DNA of 64,000 nucleotides from Salicibibacter cibarius. GTDB lineage: Bacteria > Bacillota > Bacilli > Bacillales > Marinococcaceae. The notes under the pieces were generated by a model. It ran no database searches, was not told the DNA's origin, and worked only from the letters and a program-made list of their open reading frames with translations. Below, piece after piece: positions 1 through 8,592 of the stretch. How positions within the stretch are numbered: position 1 is the first letter of the stretch; each line of letters opens with the position of its first letter. The position numbers and the translations under genes are program-made. The stretch lies in assembly GCF_016495725.1 (NCBI RefSeq), contig NZ_CP054705.1:4154001-4218000 (forward strand), in the 5' to 3' direction.

Positions 1-136
1 TAGATAATATAATTGGAAAGTAATGTGGACCTATCCCAGATTCTTGATCCCTAAAATTTATAGCTGATACGCCATAACTAATTGCCAATATAAATAGAAG
101 AATTAAAGAAACATATGTTCCTTTATTAGCGCTCAT
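1..136 (-). CDS. tctB: TctB-family transporter small membrane subunit, N-terminal part only
   Basis: The gene runs off the left edge; only the first 45 codons are visible. The protein starts MSANKGTYVSLILLFILAIS, a first membrane helix, and continues to a GPHYFP motif, typical of TctB (DUF1468), the small membrane subunit of tripartite tricarboxylate transporters. These are secondary carriers for carboxylic acids that work with a large membrane subunit (TctA) and a soluble receptor (TctC). A tctC gene lies 0.7 kb upstream on the same strand, and tctA would be expected outside the window. The ATG at 136 is preceded by a G-rich Shine-Dalgarno-like stretch at an unusually long distance. A near-palindromic GntR-type site lies about 50 bases upstream. 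Confidence 0.72.
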   Translation of the reverse strand, partial: MSANKGTYVSLILLFILAISYGVSAINFRDQESGIGPHYFPIILS

Positions 137-183
137 TACTTAATTAAACCCCCTTTTTATAAAAAAACTGTTCAAAATTTTAA

Positions 184-195
184 ATGGTATACAAT
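184..195. promoter_or_regulatory. GntR/FCD-type operator upstream of tctB
   Basis: ATGGTATACAAT matches 11 of 12 bases of the palindrome ATTGTATACAAT that stands twice (one perfect, one 11/12) in the promoter region of the gntR gene at 24.86 kb. It lies about 48 bases upstream of the tctB start, where an operator would be expected. Control by that GntR protein is inference. Confidence 0.45.
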
Positions 196-703
196 TTTTA
201 CCTTATTATTCTTTTAAATAGTTCGATACCTTTTGTAATTATTTACCTACATGAGTTGTGAATATTTTCCCATACTCCACCATATATTAAATTCACTTTT
301 CAAATCGCCAAAAATAGGGGAAGGTATGACATAATCATCAGATATTCATTGGATATGGCTTAAAAAGTTCCGTGGTTTACAATGTTTTACGCTACCGTAG
401 CTGACCATATGTCAGGAAATTTAAAATCAATAAGAACCCGCAACAAGTCTTGACTGCTATCACACCCAACTTTAAAATCCAATTCAGGATCACATCACAA
501 ATCTCATATAAAATTCATGTGTTCAACATCAATCGTTTAGATTCGGACACCTTACTGGGTAAAAAGTTCAGTAAGCACTTTTCTTACAATAATGAATAAA
601 TCAGTACCTAAACAGCGGTGTGCTTATTGGTCTTGCCGGCATTCTACGAACGCCAGTACTATAGGGAGTTTTCTCTAGAAGTTATACGTCGGTTACCTCC
701 AAG

Positions 704-743
704 TGCAAGAGTTTTTACCATATATTATGTAAAAACCCTTGCA
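704..743. repeat. Inverted repeat, 15-base arms
   Basis: TGCAAGAGTTTTTAC (704-718) pairs with GTAAAAACCCTTGCA (729-743) with one mismatch around a 10-base AT-rich loop. It lies downstream of tctC on the transcribed strand and could act as a terminator or attenuator limiting read-through into tctB, or be a transposon end. No T-run follows the stem, so a classical intrinsic terminator is not certain. Confidence 0.5.
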
Positions 744-864
744 CATTCTCCATTTGTTAATGGCGGGATTTGGTAACCACACACTCTAGCCCATAGGATT
801 TCCGAGTATCAGGCATCATTTGGATACAAAGATACTCGTTCGTTTTTAGTACTTTGTCTTTCTT

Positions 865-1830
865 CTACTCAATTTGACCTGCTTCCCTCAAAAGCTCTTC
901 ATGTTCAAAATAATCTTCTTCAAGATTTTGTCCGAATTCCTCACCAGTACCATAAGAAATATCATAATGTAAATCTAATAGTTGTTCTTGCACTTCAGGA
1001 TCCTCTAATGTTTGTTCGAAGGCGTCATGTAATGTATCTACTATTTCCTGTGGTACCCCCTCGGGTGCTACTATTCCAATATAAGCCTCTGTCGAAGTAT
1101 CGATCCCACCTTCTTCTAATGTAGGAACACCCTCATTCATTTCACTTGTTTCTTCTGAAAATTGAACTAATGTATTTACTTGGTCTGCATCCACATTCCC
1201 CTGAAATGTAGATACTGCGTCTACTTCACCACCTAAAGCTGCTGTAACAGCATCACCACCGCTTTCGTATGGGATAGCTTCTGCTTCAAGCTCAGCTTCT
1301 GAAAGAAAAGATAACATTGCAATGTCAGATATACTGCCATTACCAGGTGTAGAATAAGTGAAATCACCCGGATTTTCTTCCATAAACTCTAATAAGTCAT
1401 CGAAATCTTCCAACTCAGAATCATGATTAGCCATAAGTACTTGAGGTATATCGACCAATTGAATAATAGGTTCAAAGCTATCGTAATCATACTCAGTATC
1501 AGATAAATGTGGTTGAGTGGTAATAGGGCTATTTGAAGCAAATCCTATCGTGTAACCGTCAGGCTCAGCATTTTGAATAGCTGTCATCCCAACAGTAGTC
1601 TGACCACCAGGTCTGTTATCTACAATAACATTTTGGTTATTCGGCAAGTTTTCACTTAAATGACTCTCAAAAATTCTCGCTGCCGTGTCCGTACTACCTC
1701 CAGGTGCAAAAGGAGTTATTATTTCAATTGTATCTGATGGATAATCATCTTCTGGTGAACTTGATGATTGTGAACAACCTGATATTATTACTGTACAAGC
1801 AAAAAACAAGATCCATGTTCTTTTTTTCAC
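865..1830 (-). CDS. tctC: TctC/Bug-type substrate-binding lipoprotein
   Basis: This is an extracytoplasmic receptor of a tripartite tricarboxylate transporter that binds a carboxylic acid and hands it to TctAB. The 321-residue product has a lipoprotein signal peptide with lipobox ISGC near residue 19, then the family's opening (PSDTIEIITPFAPGGSTDTA), the VIVDNRPGGQ segment and the GYTIGFASNSP strand. The start is GTG at 1830, with GGAGG seven bases upstream. The mature protein is strongly acidic, as in halophiles. It lacks an adjacent membrane subunit: tctB begins 0.7 kb downstream. Substrate is unknown. It resembles, but is clearly not a copy of, the receptor at 32.5-33.5 kb. Confidence 0.88.
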   Translation of the reverse strand: MKKRTWILFFACTVIISGCSQSSSSPEDDYPSDTIEIITPFAPGGSTDTAARIFESHLSENLPNNQNVIVDNRPGGQTTVGMTAIQNAEPDGYTIGFASNSPITTQPHLSDTEYDYDSFEPIIQLVDIPQVLMANHDSELEDFDDLLEFMEENPGDFTYSTPGNGSISDIAMLSFLSEAELEAEAIPYESGGDAVTAALGGEVDAVSTFQGNVDADQVNTLVQFSEETSEMNEGVPTLEEGGIDTSTEAYIGIVAPEGVPQEIVDTLHDAFEQTLEDPEVQEQLLDLHYDISYGTGEEFGQNLEEDYFEHEELLREAGQIE

Positions 1831-1899
1831 TTTAATACCTCCAATTTAAAATGATAGTATCCTAATACTCTATTCCAGAAATTCCTTCCCTGGTTCGGT

Positions 1900-2190
1900 T
1901 TACCATTCGGTGAGTGTAAACGGAAATTGTTTGGTTAGTAAGGTGAGCATTTCAGCCATTGTACCGGAAAAAGGGGTTGCTTCCCATTTTCCGCGATGAT
2001 TGCTCATGCTTAGTTCATACGTCTGATCATTGAATCGTGTCAATCTCGCGCGATTGACCTTTTCTCCGTCTTCCTCAGAATAGATAACAAGATGAGGGCC
2101 ATGCGTTCGAACATTAAGGTGGGTAAACCCTTGCTCATGAAGGGCATCCTTAAGCGTTGACTTGGCTGCACTCATGATAGGTTCAACCAT
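1900..2190 (-). CDS. Small passenger protein of the IS630 element, function unknown
   Basis: The 96-residue product is not recognised. Its ATG directly follows the transposase TAA (TAAATG), so it is probably translated by coupling. Its stop lies nine bases from the left terminal repeat, so it belongs to the element rather than to the host. The protein is soluble, mixed alpha/beta by appearance, with no Cys, no membrane segment and no obvious HTH; it contains HLVIYSEEDGEKVNRARLTRF and ends in TLTEW. A second gene is not usual in IS630 elements, so it may be a transposition accessory protein or a captured cargo gene. Both are inference. Confidence 0.6.
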   Translation of the reverse strand: MVEPIMSAAKSTLKDALHEQGFTHLNVRTHGPHLVIYSEEDGEKVNRARLTRFNDQTYELSMSNHRGKWEATPFSGTMAEMLTLLTKQFPFTLTEW

Positions 2191-3330
2191 TTAAGCCGCC
2201 TCCTTTTCCGCATTTTGCATAGGATAGCCTTTAAACATCCATTCGAATGGGTGGCCATCGGTTTCATTCCAGCGATGAATGAAAGCCATGACCTTTTCAG
2301 CCAAATCTTGGACAGAATGAAAACTGGCATGTTTCAAACAGCGTCTTTGCAAGATGGAAAAGAAAATGTCGATTTGATTCATCCACGACGCATGAATCGG
2401 CGTATAGACAAATGTGAATGTGTTGGCGTGGCCTTGGTTGAAGGTTGTCCACCGTTGACTTGGTCCGTCATAATGGATGTTGAGATTATCCCAGATCACA
2501 GTGATGTTGGTGTCATCTTGGTAATGCTCGGCCAGATCTTCCATAAAGGCTTGAATATCTTCCGCTTTCCGTCCGGAACGGCATTGAGCAAATACTTCCC
2601 CGGTTTGAATATCGAAACTGGCGAATAACGATTGCGTCCCGTGACGCATGTATTCATGTTCGAACCGTCCGGTGACGCCAGGTTTTGGACGTTTCGTTTC
2701 ATATTTTCGCTCCAGGGCTTGTATCCCCGTTTTCTCGTCGATACAAAGCACGCGGGTATCTGCGGGCGGATTCAAGTATAAAGACACGATCGAATTCACT
2801 TTTTCCTTGAAGTGTGGATCCTTGCTGTGAAGCCACATTTGGAACTTGTGCGGTTTGAGATCATTGTGGATCAACGTTCGATGGATACTCGAACGGCTCA
2901 TGGGTTTCAAATCGTGTTCAGCTTCGATGGTTTCTACCAATAGATCGAGCGTCCATTGAGGGCGTTCCCCAAACCCGTAATGTTTGGGGGCGTCGCAGGC
3001 GATCGCGATGACTTCACACCGTTCTTCGATCGTATATGTCGGCGGTGCACCAGGCCGGGGTTGATCACGCAAGCCCTCAACACCATCAGACATAAACCGA
3101 TCTCGCCATTTACGTACCGTCTTTTTCGATGTCTGTTGCTGGCGTGCCACCTTAGCTATGCTTTGGCCCAGAACAGCTAGAGACCAAATGATTTGAGCGC
3201 GGAATTGAATACGAACCTCGGTCTTTCCACTGCGAAGGAGGTTGGCTAATTTTTGGCGTTGTTCGGTACTCGCGTCAAACGTAAATAACAACTTTATGGG
3301 CCCCTCTCCCAGATGGTATTTTCTACTCAT
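2191..3330 (-). CDS. IS630-family transposase
   Basis: The 379-residue product has an N-terminal helix-turn-helix region (SIAKVARQQQTSKKTVRKWRD, about residues 55-75), a second wHTH-like segment with RSSIHRTL, and a DDE domain with VLCIDEKTG (first Asp), TVIWDNLNIHYD (second Asp) and the C-terminal HASWMNQIDIFFSILQRR (catalytic Glu region replaced by the Asn-Gln-Ile-Asp type seen in some members). This is the Tc1/mariner-related IS630 layout at full length, with no internal stop. It is followed without a gap by a coupled 96-codon gene. It is probably active or recently so. Confidence 0.9.
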   Translation of the reverse strand: MSRKYHLGEGPIKLLFTFDASTEQRQKLANLLRSGKTEVRIQFRAQIIWSLAVLGQSIAKVARQQQTSKKTVRKWRDRFMSDGVEGLRDQPRPGAPPTYTIEERCEVIAIACDAPKHYGFGERPQWTLDLLVETIEAEHDLKPMSRSSIHRTLIHNDLKPHKFQMWLHSKDPHFKEKVNSIVSLYLNPPADTRVLCIDEKTGIQALERKYETKRPKPGVTGRFEHEYMRHGTQSLFASFDIQTGEVFAQCRSGRKAEDIQAFMEDLAEHYQDDTNITVIWDNLNIHYDGPSQRWTTFNQGHANTFTFVYTPIHASWMNQIDIFFSILQRRCLKHASFHSVQDLAEKVMAFIHRWNETDGHPFEWMFKGYPMQNAEKEAA

Positions 3331-3481
3331 GTGGTAAAATCAACCATCGAGAAGAGTCAAATAACACCAATTTTTGATATCATTTCCGAACTTTTATTCT
3401 GGGAAAGAATTTATGATACGTTGTACTAGTGCATTATTAACGATTATATATTAACTCATATATAAGGTATCGTCTGATATG

Positions 3482-4675
3482 TTATTTCCTTAATTCTTCA
3501 TTATCTTGGCCTAATAACGGTGGGGGTGATAGTTTATAGGAATTGTAACTGCTAAAACGAAATGGATTATTTATGGCACGTATGGTCCCGGATTTCTGGT
3601 GTTCTAATTTTAATTCCATGTTCCTTTCAATAAAATGTTTATCTTCTAACACGTCAGCAAGTGTATTAATAGGTGCACTAGGGACTCCGTGTTCGTTAAA
3701 CTTTTTCACCCAATAAGAGCTTGTATGCTTTAAGAATATAGGTGTTAATATCTTACGTAATTCATCTCTATTTAGTATCCTTGCTTCATTTGTTTTAAAC
3801 CGATCATCATACTCAAATTCCAATATACCCACTACTTCACAAAATTTAGGCCATAATATATCACTGCCCCCCATAATTTGAATAAATTTCCCATCGGAAC
3901 AAAGGTAATTGCCTGTAGGGCTCCTTCCTGGATTTTCAGATCCTCCTCGTTCAGGCAAATTCCCGACTGCAAGATATTCCGCTGCATTTGTGGAATATAA
4001 ACTTAATAGAGAATCGGCCAATGATAAATCTATATGATTTCCTAATCCACTTCTTTCACGAGCATACAAAGATACCAATATTGATGATAGCGCATACAAA
4101 GAACCGGTTAAATCACCAAACATTAACCCACTTCTAAGTGGCGATTCGCCAGGATTTCCTGTAATAGCCATGACACCAGTAATAGCTTGAACTATAGAGT
4201 CATATGCCTTACGATCCTTGTAGAGGCCTTGTTGTCCAAATCCTGATATGGAGCAATAAATTATTTTTTCATTTATCTCTTTAACTGATGAGTAATCCAG
4301 TTGAAGCTTTTCCATTGTTCCAGGCGTAAAGTTTTCCACGATCACGTCTGCTTCCTTAATCAGATTATACACTTTTTCCTTTTCAGAAGAGTTTTTTAAA
4401 TTAATTTCCACACTTTTTTTATTTCGATTCATTGGATAAAAGTAATCTTCGTCTTCCTTAGTTCGTCCAGCATAAGTGCGTACGTTCCTGTTTTCGTCAC
4501 CGATATCTGGTTTTTCTATTTTAATCACTTCCGCACCGAGATCACCTAAAAGCATCGTGCAAAAGGGTCCTGATAACACCCTCGAGAAGTCAACAATTTT
4601 AATATTCTCTAAAGGATATCTTTTTTTAGTAGAATTCAAATTATCAATTGTTAAATTATTTGCCTTCACATTCAT
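3482..4675 (-). CDS. CaiB/BaiF-type class III CoA transferase
   Basis: This family moves CoA from one acyl-CoA to a free carboxylic acid. The N-terminus has the hallmark VDFSRVLSGPFCTMLLGDLG and AEVIKIEKPDIGDENR; the segment SGLMFGDLTGSLYALSSI carries the Asp that serves as the catalytic carboxylate in the family. About 397 residues is the normal length. The ATG at 4675 is chosen because a GAGGGGG site lies just before it and the family's N-terminus follows; an in-frame GTG two codons later is an alternative. It precedes the carboxyltransferase gene on the same strand by about 100 bases, suggesting a joint role in activating and carboxylating an acid. Substrate is unknown. Confidence 0.88.
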   Translation of the reverse strand: MNVKANNLTIDNLNSTKKRYPLENIKIVDFSRVLSGPFCTMLLGDLGAEVIKIEKPDIGDENRNVRTYAGRTKEDEDYFYPMNRNKKSVEINLKNSSEKEKVYNLIKEADVIVENFTPGTMEKLQLDYSSVKEINEKIIYCSISGFGQQGLYKDRKAYDSIVQAITGVMAITGNPGESPLRSGLMFGDLTGSLYALSSILVSLYARERSGLGNHIDLSLADSLLSLYSTNAAEYLAVGNLPERGGSENPGRSPTGNYLCSDGKFIQIMGGSDILWPKFCEVVGILEFEYDDRFKTNEARILNRDELRKILTPIFLKHTSSYWVKKFNEHGVPSAPINTLADVLEDKHFIERNMELKLEHQKSGTIRAINNPFRFSSYNSYKLSPPPLLGQDNEELRK

Positions 4676-4777
4676 CCCCCTCGTTATTTTTCCGCATATT
4701 CTTCTGCCCGTTTTTTTCCTAACATATTGCAATCAATGAGTAACAACTACTCTAATTAGAGCCTTCCCCTTTATAAT

Positions 4778-6313
4778 TTATAGCCCTGTTGGCCAATTTT
4801 TTAGTAAATGTTGGCCTACCCCATTATTTTTCTTCTGGGAATAAACCTCTAAAATACGCTTTAAATAATCCCGGGTTTCTCTTGGATCAATGACATCTTT
4901 TGCCCCATAAACGGACGCCAAATCATAAGCAGAGGTATCTCTGGATGCTTCTTTTATATATTCCTGATATTTATCTGGATCATCTGATTCATTTATGCCA
5001 TAAACAATTGAGACGCTTGCATGTGGGTCCATAAAACTTACTTCAGACGTCCACCAAGCAACAACTTCATCAGCATTTCCACTCCCTCCCATATTCCGAA
5101 CAGCCAATCCATAACTTTTTCTCATGATGATCGCTATTTTCGGAACAGTTACGAGCGCTAAAGCATTTAGCCAATTAATGGCTTTTCCCGGCATACTGTT
5201 CCGTTCTGACTCTACCCCCACTTGGAATCCAGGCTGATCAGCCATCATAACAATCGGAATGTTATAGGAATCACAGTGAACTAGGAAACTGATGGCCTTA
5301 TCAGCCGCATCTGCGTCAATGACTCCTCCTTTAAACATTGGATTATTAGCTATAATACCTACGCTTTTTCCATCTATTCTTGCAAGAGCTGTAACCAAAC
5401 TTTTACCAAAACGATCTTTCATTTCAAAGTAACTATCCTTATCTACGATACACTGAATCACTTTACGCACATCAAAAACTTGCTTTTGCGATTCAGGAAT
5501 CAGATCAAGAATATTATTTACAGAATCATCAGAACCTGCTGGAACAGACTTGCGCGGGGGAGGTTCATTGCAATGGCTAGGAAGATAACTTAGATATTTT
5601 TTTATAGCATCCAAAGCTTCTTCATCGCTGTCAACTGCAAGATCAACCATACCAGTTACTTCAGTATGTAGTTTCCACCCACCCAATTCTTCATAATCAA
5701 CATCCTTTTTTGTTGCCAATTCAACTAGACGAGGACTGGAAATAGCCAGGCAAGCCCCTTTTTTCATAACAGTAAAGTCTGACATTATTGAATACCAAGT
5801 CGCATTACCAAAGCTGTTACCCAAACAGGCGGCAGCCCAAGGAACCTCACGCAGACGCATATATTGACCAGGGTCGTTATTAATACCAATAATATTTCGT
5901 GCCCCCATTATGTCAGGCATACGTGCTCCACTGGATTCACCAAGAAATATAGCAGGGAAACCATTATCTTTCGAAACGTTTTTTATATATTCCATTTTCC
6001 TGCCATTAACCTGACTGCTAGAAGCTCCCTTTACGGTAAAATCATTCGAAACTACCCCTACATCGCGCCCATTAATTTTCCCAAATCCCGCAACCTTTCC
6101 ATCAGCTGGCGTTTTTTCCCTATCCTGAGCTAATATTGAAGTTGCAAAAAGACCTGATTCATAAAAGCTATCTGAATCCAAGAGGTAATCAATTCTCTCG
6201 CGGGCATTCATAATACCCTCTTTGCGTCTACGTGATAATTTCTCTTCTCCCCCCATTGACTTTGCTTTCATTTTTCGTTCTTCATGTTCTTTAACATTTT
6301 TTTCAAATTTCAT
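4778..6313 (-). CDS. Acyl-CoA carboxylase, carboxyltransferase (beta-type) subunit
   Basis: The 511-residue product is a full-length carboxyltransferase of the propionyl-/methylcrotonyl-/geranyl-CoA carboxylase family, with the N-terminal RRRKEGIMNARERIDYLLD block, the two crotonase-like halves, FTVKGASSSQVNGRKM and the glycine-rich GESSGARMPD (oxyanion hole), and GVIDADAADKAISFLVHC with DQPGFQVGVESER in the second half. It transfers CO2 from biotin on a carrier protein to an acyl-CoA. The biotin carboxylase and carriers probably come from the 11.4-14.1 kb genes. It is transcribed with the downstream CaiB gene. A LysR-type dyad lies 150 bases upstream. The specific acyl-CoA cannot be told from sequence alone. 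Confidence 0.9.
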   Translation of the reverse strand: MKFEKNVKEHEERKMKAKSMGGEEKLSRRRKEGIMNARERIDYLLDSDSFYESGLFATSILAQDREKTPADGKVAGFGKINGRDVGVVSNDFTVKGASSSQVNGRKMEYIKNVSKDNGFPAIFLGESSGARMPDIMGARNIIGINNDPGQYMRLREVPWAAACLGNSFGNATWYSIMSDFTVMKKGACLAISSPRLVELATKKDVDYEELGGWKLHTEVTGMVDLAVDSDEEALDAIKKYLSYLPSHCNEPPPRKSVPAGSDDSVNNILDLIPESQKQVFDVRKVIQCIVDKDSYFEMKDRFGKSLVTALARIDGKSVGIIANNPMFKGGVIDADAADKAISFLVHCDSYNIPIVMMADQPGFQVGVESERNSMPGKAINWLNALALVTVPKIAIIMRKSYGLAVRNMGGSGNADEVVAWWTSEVSFMDPHASVSIVYGINESDDPDKYQEYIKEASRDTSAYDLASVYGAKDVIDPRETRDYLKRILEVYSQKKNNGVGQHLLKNWPTGL

Positions 6314-6465
6314 AAAAAACCCCCTATAAAATATTATTGTGTGCTAAAAGACATTTGTGCTGCTAGCACACATACGTCTTTTTAAAACTATATGGACGTC
6401 AATTTTGTATTGTTAACTATTTTACTCTATGAATACAAGAAAAGTAAAATGAGTATTTATCATAC

Positions 6466-6488
6466 ATACATGATTACAAGTCATGTAT
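6466..6488. promoter_or_regulatory. LysR-type dyad upstream of carboxylase gene
   Basis: Perfect arms ATACATGA and TCATGTAT are separated by seven bases. The same core (ATACATGATTRCAAGT) recurs at 16021, between the other carboxylase gene and a divergent lysR gene. The spacing of the arms fits the T-N11-A layout of LysR-type sites. Control of both carboxylase units by the LysR at 16.26 kb is inference. Confidence 0.55.
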
Positions 6489-6539
6489 TAGAGGTTTTAA
6501 TATAAATGCTAAGTGCTATTATGCGAAGTTTTAACAAAG

Positions 6540-6744
6540 GGCTGGGACAACTAACCAAAAGAATATAAAAATGAATCCAACCATTCTTTGATGATATCGG
6601 AACCATTTTTCGTTGGGTGGGTTGATCTTCGTTATCTATCGGTTAATTTATATGCTTGTCGTTATGCTCCTTCCATTTTATCGCCATGAATACTAATTCG
6701 TTTCCTTCCTTCCCGCGGACAAACGAATGAAGCCCAACCATACT
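6540..6744 (-). pseudogene. 3' relic of a transposase with IS end
   Basis: A short open stretch on the minus strand (about 6643-6744) encodes GLHSFVRGKEGNELVFMAIK then ends in KHIN-stop, reminiscent of transposase C-termini. It is followed about 100 bases on by GGGCTGGGACAACTAACC, a sequence that looks like an insertion-sequence terminus. No start or other domain remains. The family (possibly IS1182-like) is a guess. Confidence 0.35.
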
Positions 6745-6890
6745 TTAGCCTTCAGTTCATGTATGAACAGAGGATAGGGATAAAATAAAGACCTCTTCTA
6801 TAACTTAAAAATTATTGGGATATTTGATCACGTTTGTATTAAGGTATATACGAATATTTTCTCATGATGCTACATTCTCAACAATGTGTG

Positions 6891-8282
6891 CTACCATTTT
6901 TTTCGTAAGTAAAGAACCAAGGGTATAGAAGTTGCGATAAAAAATGCAACAAACAAATAAGATTCTTGGATGGCTCGCTCACCAGCTTCAATCCATCCAT
7001 TACTATCTAAATGAAGGGCACGCCGATACTCAAAAAATATTGATAAAAATACAACACAAATAACTTTCATTAGTTGTCGAGAAAGATTATTGAATGCTGA
7101 TCCGGAAGATACATACTCTTCATTTAGGGCGTTTAATCCACTAGTAGAAGCCGGGGTATTAATCATTCCATTACCGATGCCCTGTAAAGCGAGCAAGGTA
7201 GCAAGAAAGCCTAAACTAATTTCTCCTATCGAAAAACCAATCACAAAAGTTAGAACGGTTGTAATCAACACTCCTAGTAAAATCACAATGTACGGCCCTT
7301 TTTTATCAAGAATTTTTCCACCAATAGTCATAGAAAGCCCCATAGCTAATGCTTGTGGAAAAAGTATAAATCCTGCATAAAGGGGTGGAAGCCCATAAAT
7401 ATCTTGAATTAAAATAGGGATCAGTAACAAAATAGAAAACATAGCTAAGATATTAAAAGAAATCAAAACTAAGCTTCCACTAAAGACAAAGTTATTTAAT
7501 ATTCGTATGTTTAAGAGTGGTTGATCAATACGTAACTCCTGCCATATGAATAATAAAAGGGCAGCAACTCCCAAAGTTATAATGGTATATGCTGATATTG
7601 CATATAATTGATTTTGCAAAAAATTAATTCCAATCATAAGAAAGGCGAGCCCTAAACTTATATATATAAATCCTATCCAATCAAAATGAACTTTAATTGA
7701 CTTTTCATCTTTTTGCAGAAAAAAAATTCCCGCCAAAGCAGCTACTAGTGCTGTAGGTATATTTATATAAAAAAGCATTTCCCAAGTAAAGAATTCTAAT
7801 AAAATGCCTCCAATAGTTGGTCCTATGGTTGGGGCTCCCGTAGCTCCAACCCCCCAAATACCTAACGCTAACCCTCGTTCATTTTTAGGGAAATGTTCAA
7901 AAATCAGTATCATTGAAAGTGGCATAACCAAACCGCCACCTAATCCTTGAATAAAACGAAAAATGATCAAGCTAGCAAAATCCCAGGCAAGAGAGCCAAA
8001 AAAAGAACCTAGTAAAAAAATAAATGTTCCTAATAAAAATATTTTTTTTCTGCCAACTCTTTTTCTTAAGTAATTAGAAAGAGTCATGACTATTACCATA
8101 CCCAATGAAAATGCAGTGATTATCCACTGTCCTTCGACGGCAGTAATCTGATACATATCCATAAAAAAAGGAAGGGAAACATTCATCAAGCTATTGTTAA
8201 GAATAACCATAAAACCGCTAAGGACTGTAGAAAGCAATACTCCCCACTTATTAACCTGTTTATTTATCTTATTATCGATCAA
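6891..8282 (-). CDS. MFS drug/solute exporter, DHA2 (EmrB/QacA) family
   Basis: A polytopic membrane protein with about 14 predicted helices. It has the family motif A region (YLRKRVGRKKIFLLG), motif C-like GATGAPTIGPTIGG and LGGGLVMPLSMI, which place it in the 14-helix DHA2 proton antiporters that export drugs or amphiphilic compounds. I prefer the TTG at 8282, because AGGAGAGG stands just upstream; an upstream ATG at 8327 in the same frame would add 15 residues without a good ribosome site. It stands alone between relic DNA and the beta-oxidation genes. It could export a toxic intermediate of the neighbouring pathways, but nothing shows this directly. Confidence 0.87.
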   Translation of the reverse strand: MIDNKINKQVNKWGVLLSTVLSGFMVILNNSLMNVSLPFFMDMYQITAVEGQWIITAFSLGMVIVMTLSNYLRKRVGRKKIFLLGTFIFLLGSFFGSLAWDFASLIIFRFIQGLGGGLVMPLSMILIFEHFPKNERGLALGIWGVGATGAPTIGPTIGGILLEFFTWEMLFYINIPTALVAALAGIFFLQKDEKSIKVHFDWIGFIYISLGLAFLMIGINFLQNQLYAISAYTIITLGVAALLLFIWQELRIDQPLLNIRILNNFVFSGSLVLISFNILAMFSILLLIPILIQDIYGLPPLYAGFILFPQALAMGLSMTIGGKILDKKGPYIVILLGVLITTVLTFVIGFSIGEISLGFLATLLALQGIGNGMINTPASTSGLNALNEEYVSSGSAFNNLSRQLMKVICVVFLSIFFEYRRALHLDSNGWIEAGERAIQESYLFVAFFIATSIPLVLYLRKKW

Positions 8283-8592
8283 GAGGAACCTCTCCTGGGA
8301 ATTGTGAAATACCTTCCTCCAAGACACAATAATGCTATCGCATGTGACAGTTTCACCATGCCCATGGCAAGCAAATCACTATAACGTCTTTGAAGAAGGT
8401 ATTTCGAAGACTAATAAATATAATATTATTTCAAAGATTATTGATACCCTATATTTCTCACGGAAAGGAAGCTATGCCCATTGTTTCTACGAATGATTAC
8501 GTATCTTTTAAACTTATTACTAACCGGATGATTATGAATCATTTCCACAAAATAGGATTCACCTAAAATTACCTGTATGCATCAGAAGAAAA

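Larger units (their letters stand above)
137..864. other. 728-base gap between tctC and tctB
   Basis: No convincing gene is seen. The gap holds a GntR-type operator near its left end and a long hairpin at 704-743 nested in a shorter GGTTACC/GGTAACC inverted pair (about 691-697 and 771-777). In intact tct operons tctC and tctB are nearly contiguous, as in the second set in this window, so this stretch looks like inserted or decayed DNA, perhaps the ends of a lost mobile element. That origin is inference. Confidence 0.5.
1879..3412 (-). mobile_element. IS630-family insertion sequence with two coupled genes
   Basis: Imperfect terminal repeats are seen: AAATTCCTTCCC at 1879-1890 and its near-complement GGGAAAGAATTT at 3401-3412. 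Between them lie the transposase and a 96-codon gene that follows it directly. The exact outer ends and the TA target duplication expected for IS630 elements could not be fixed by eye. The element sits between tctC and a CoA-transferase gene, apparently in intergenic DNA. Confidence 0.7.
6314..6890. other. 577-base gap with operator and transposase relic
   Basis: The part next to the carboxylase is AT-rich promoter DNA with the dyad at 6466-6488. The remainder (about 6540-6745) is the end of a lost insertion sequence. Nothing else is seen up to the MFS gene. Confidence 0.5.

Noticed and set aside
2215-3180. Plus-strand open frames inside the IS630 element
   Set aside because: They mirror the transposase, whose motifs and full length are clear.
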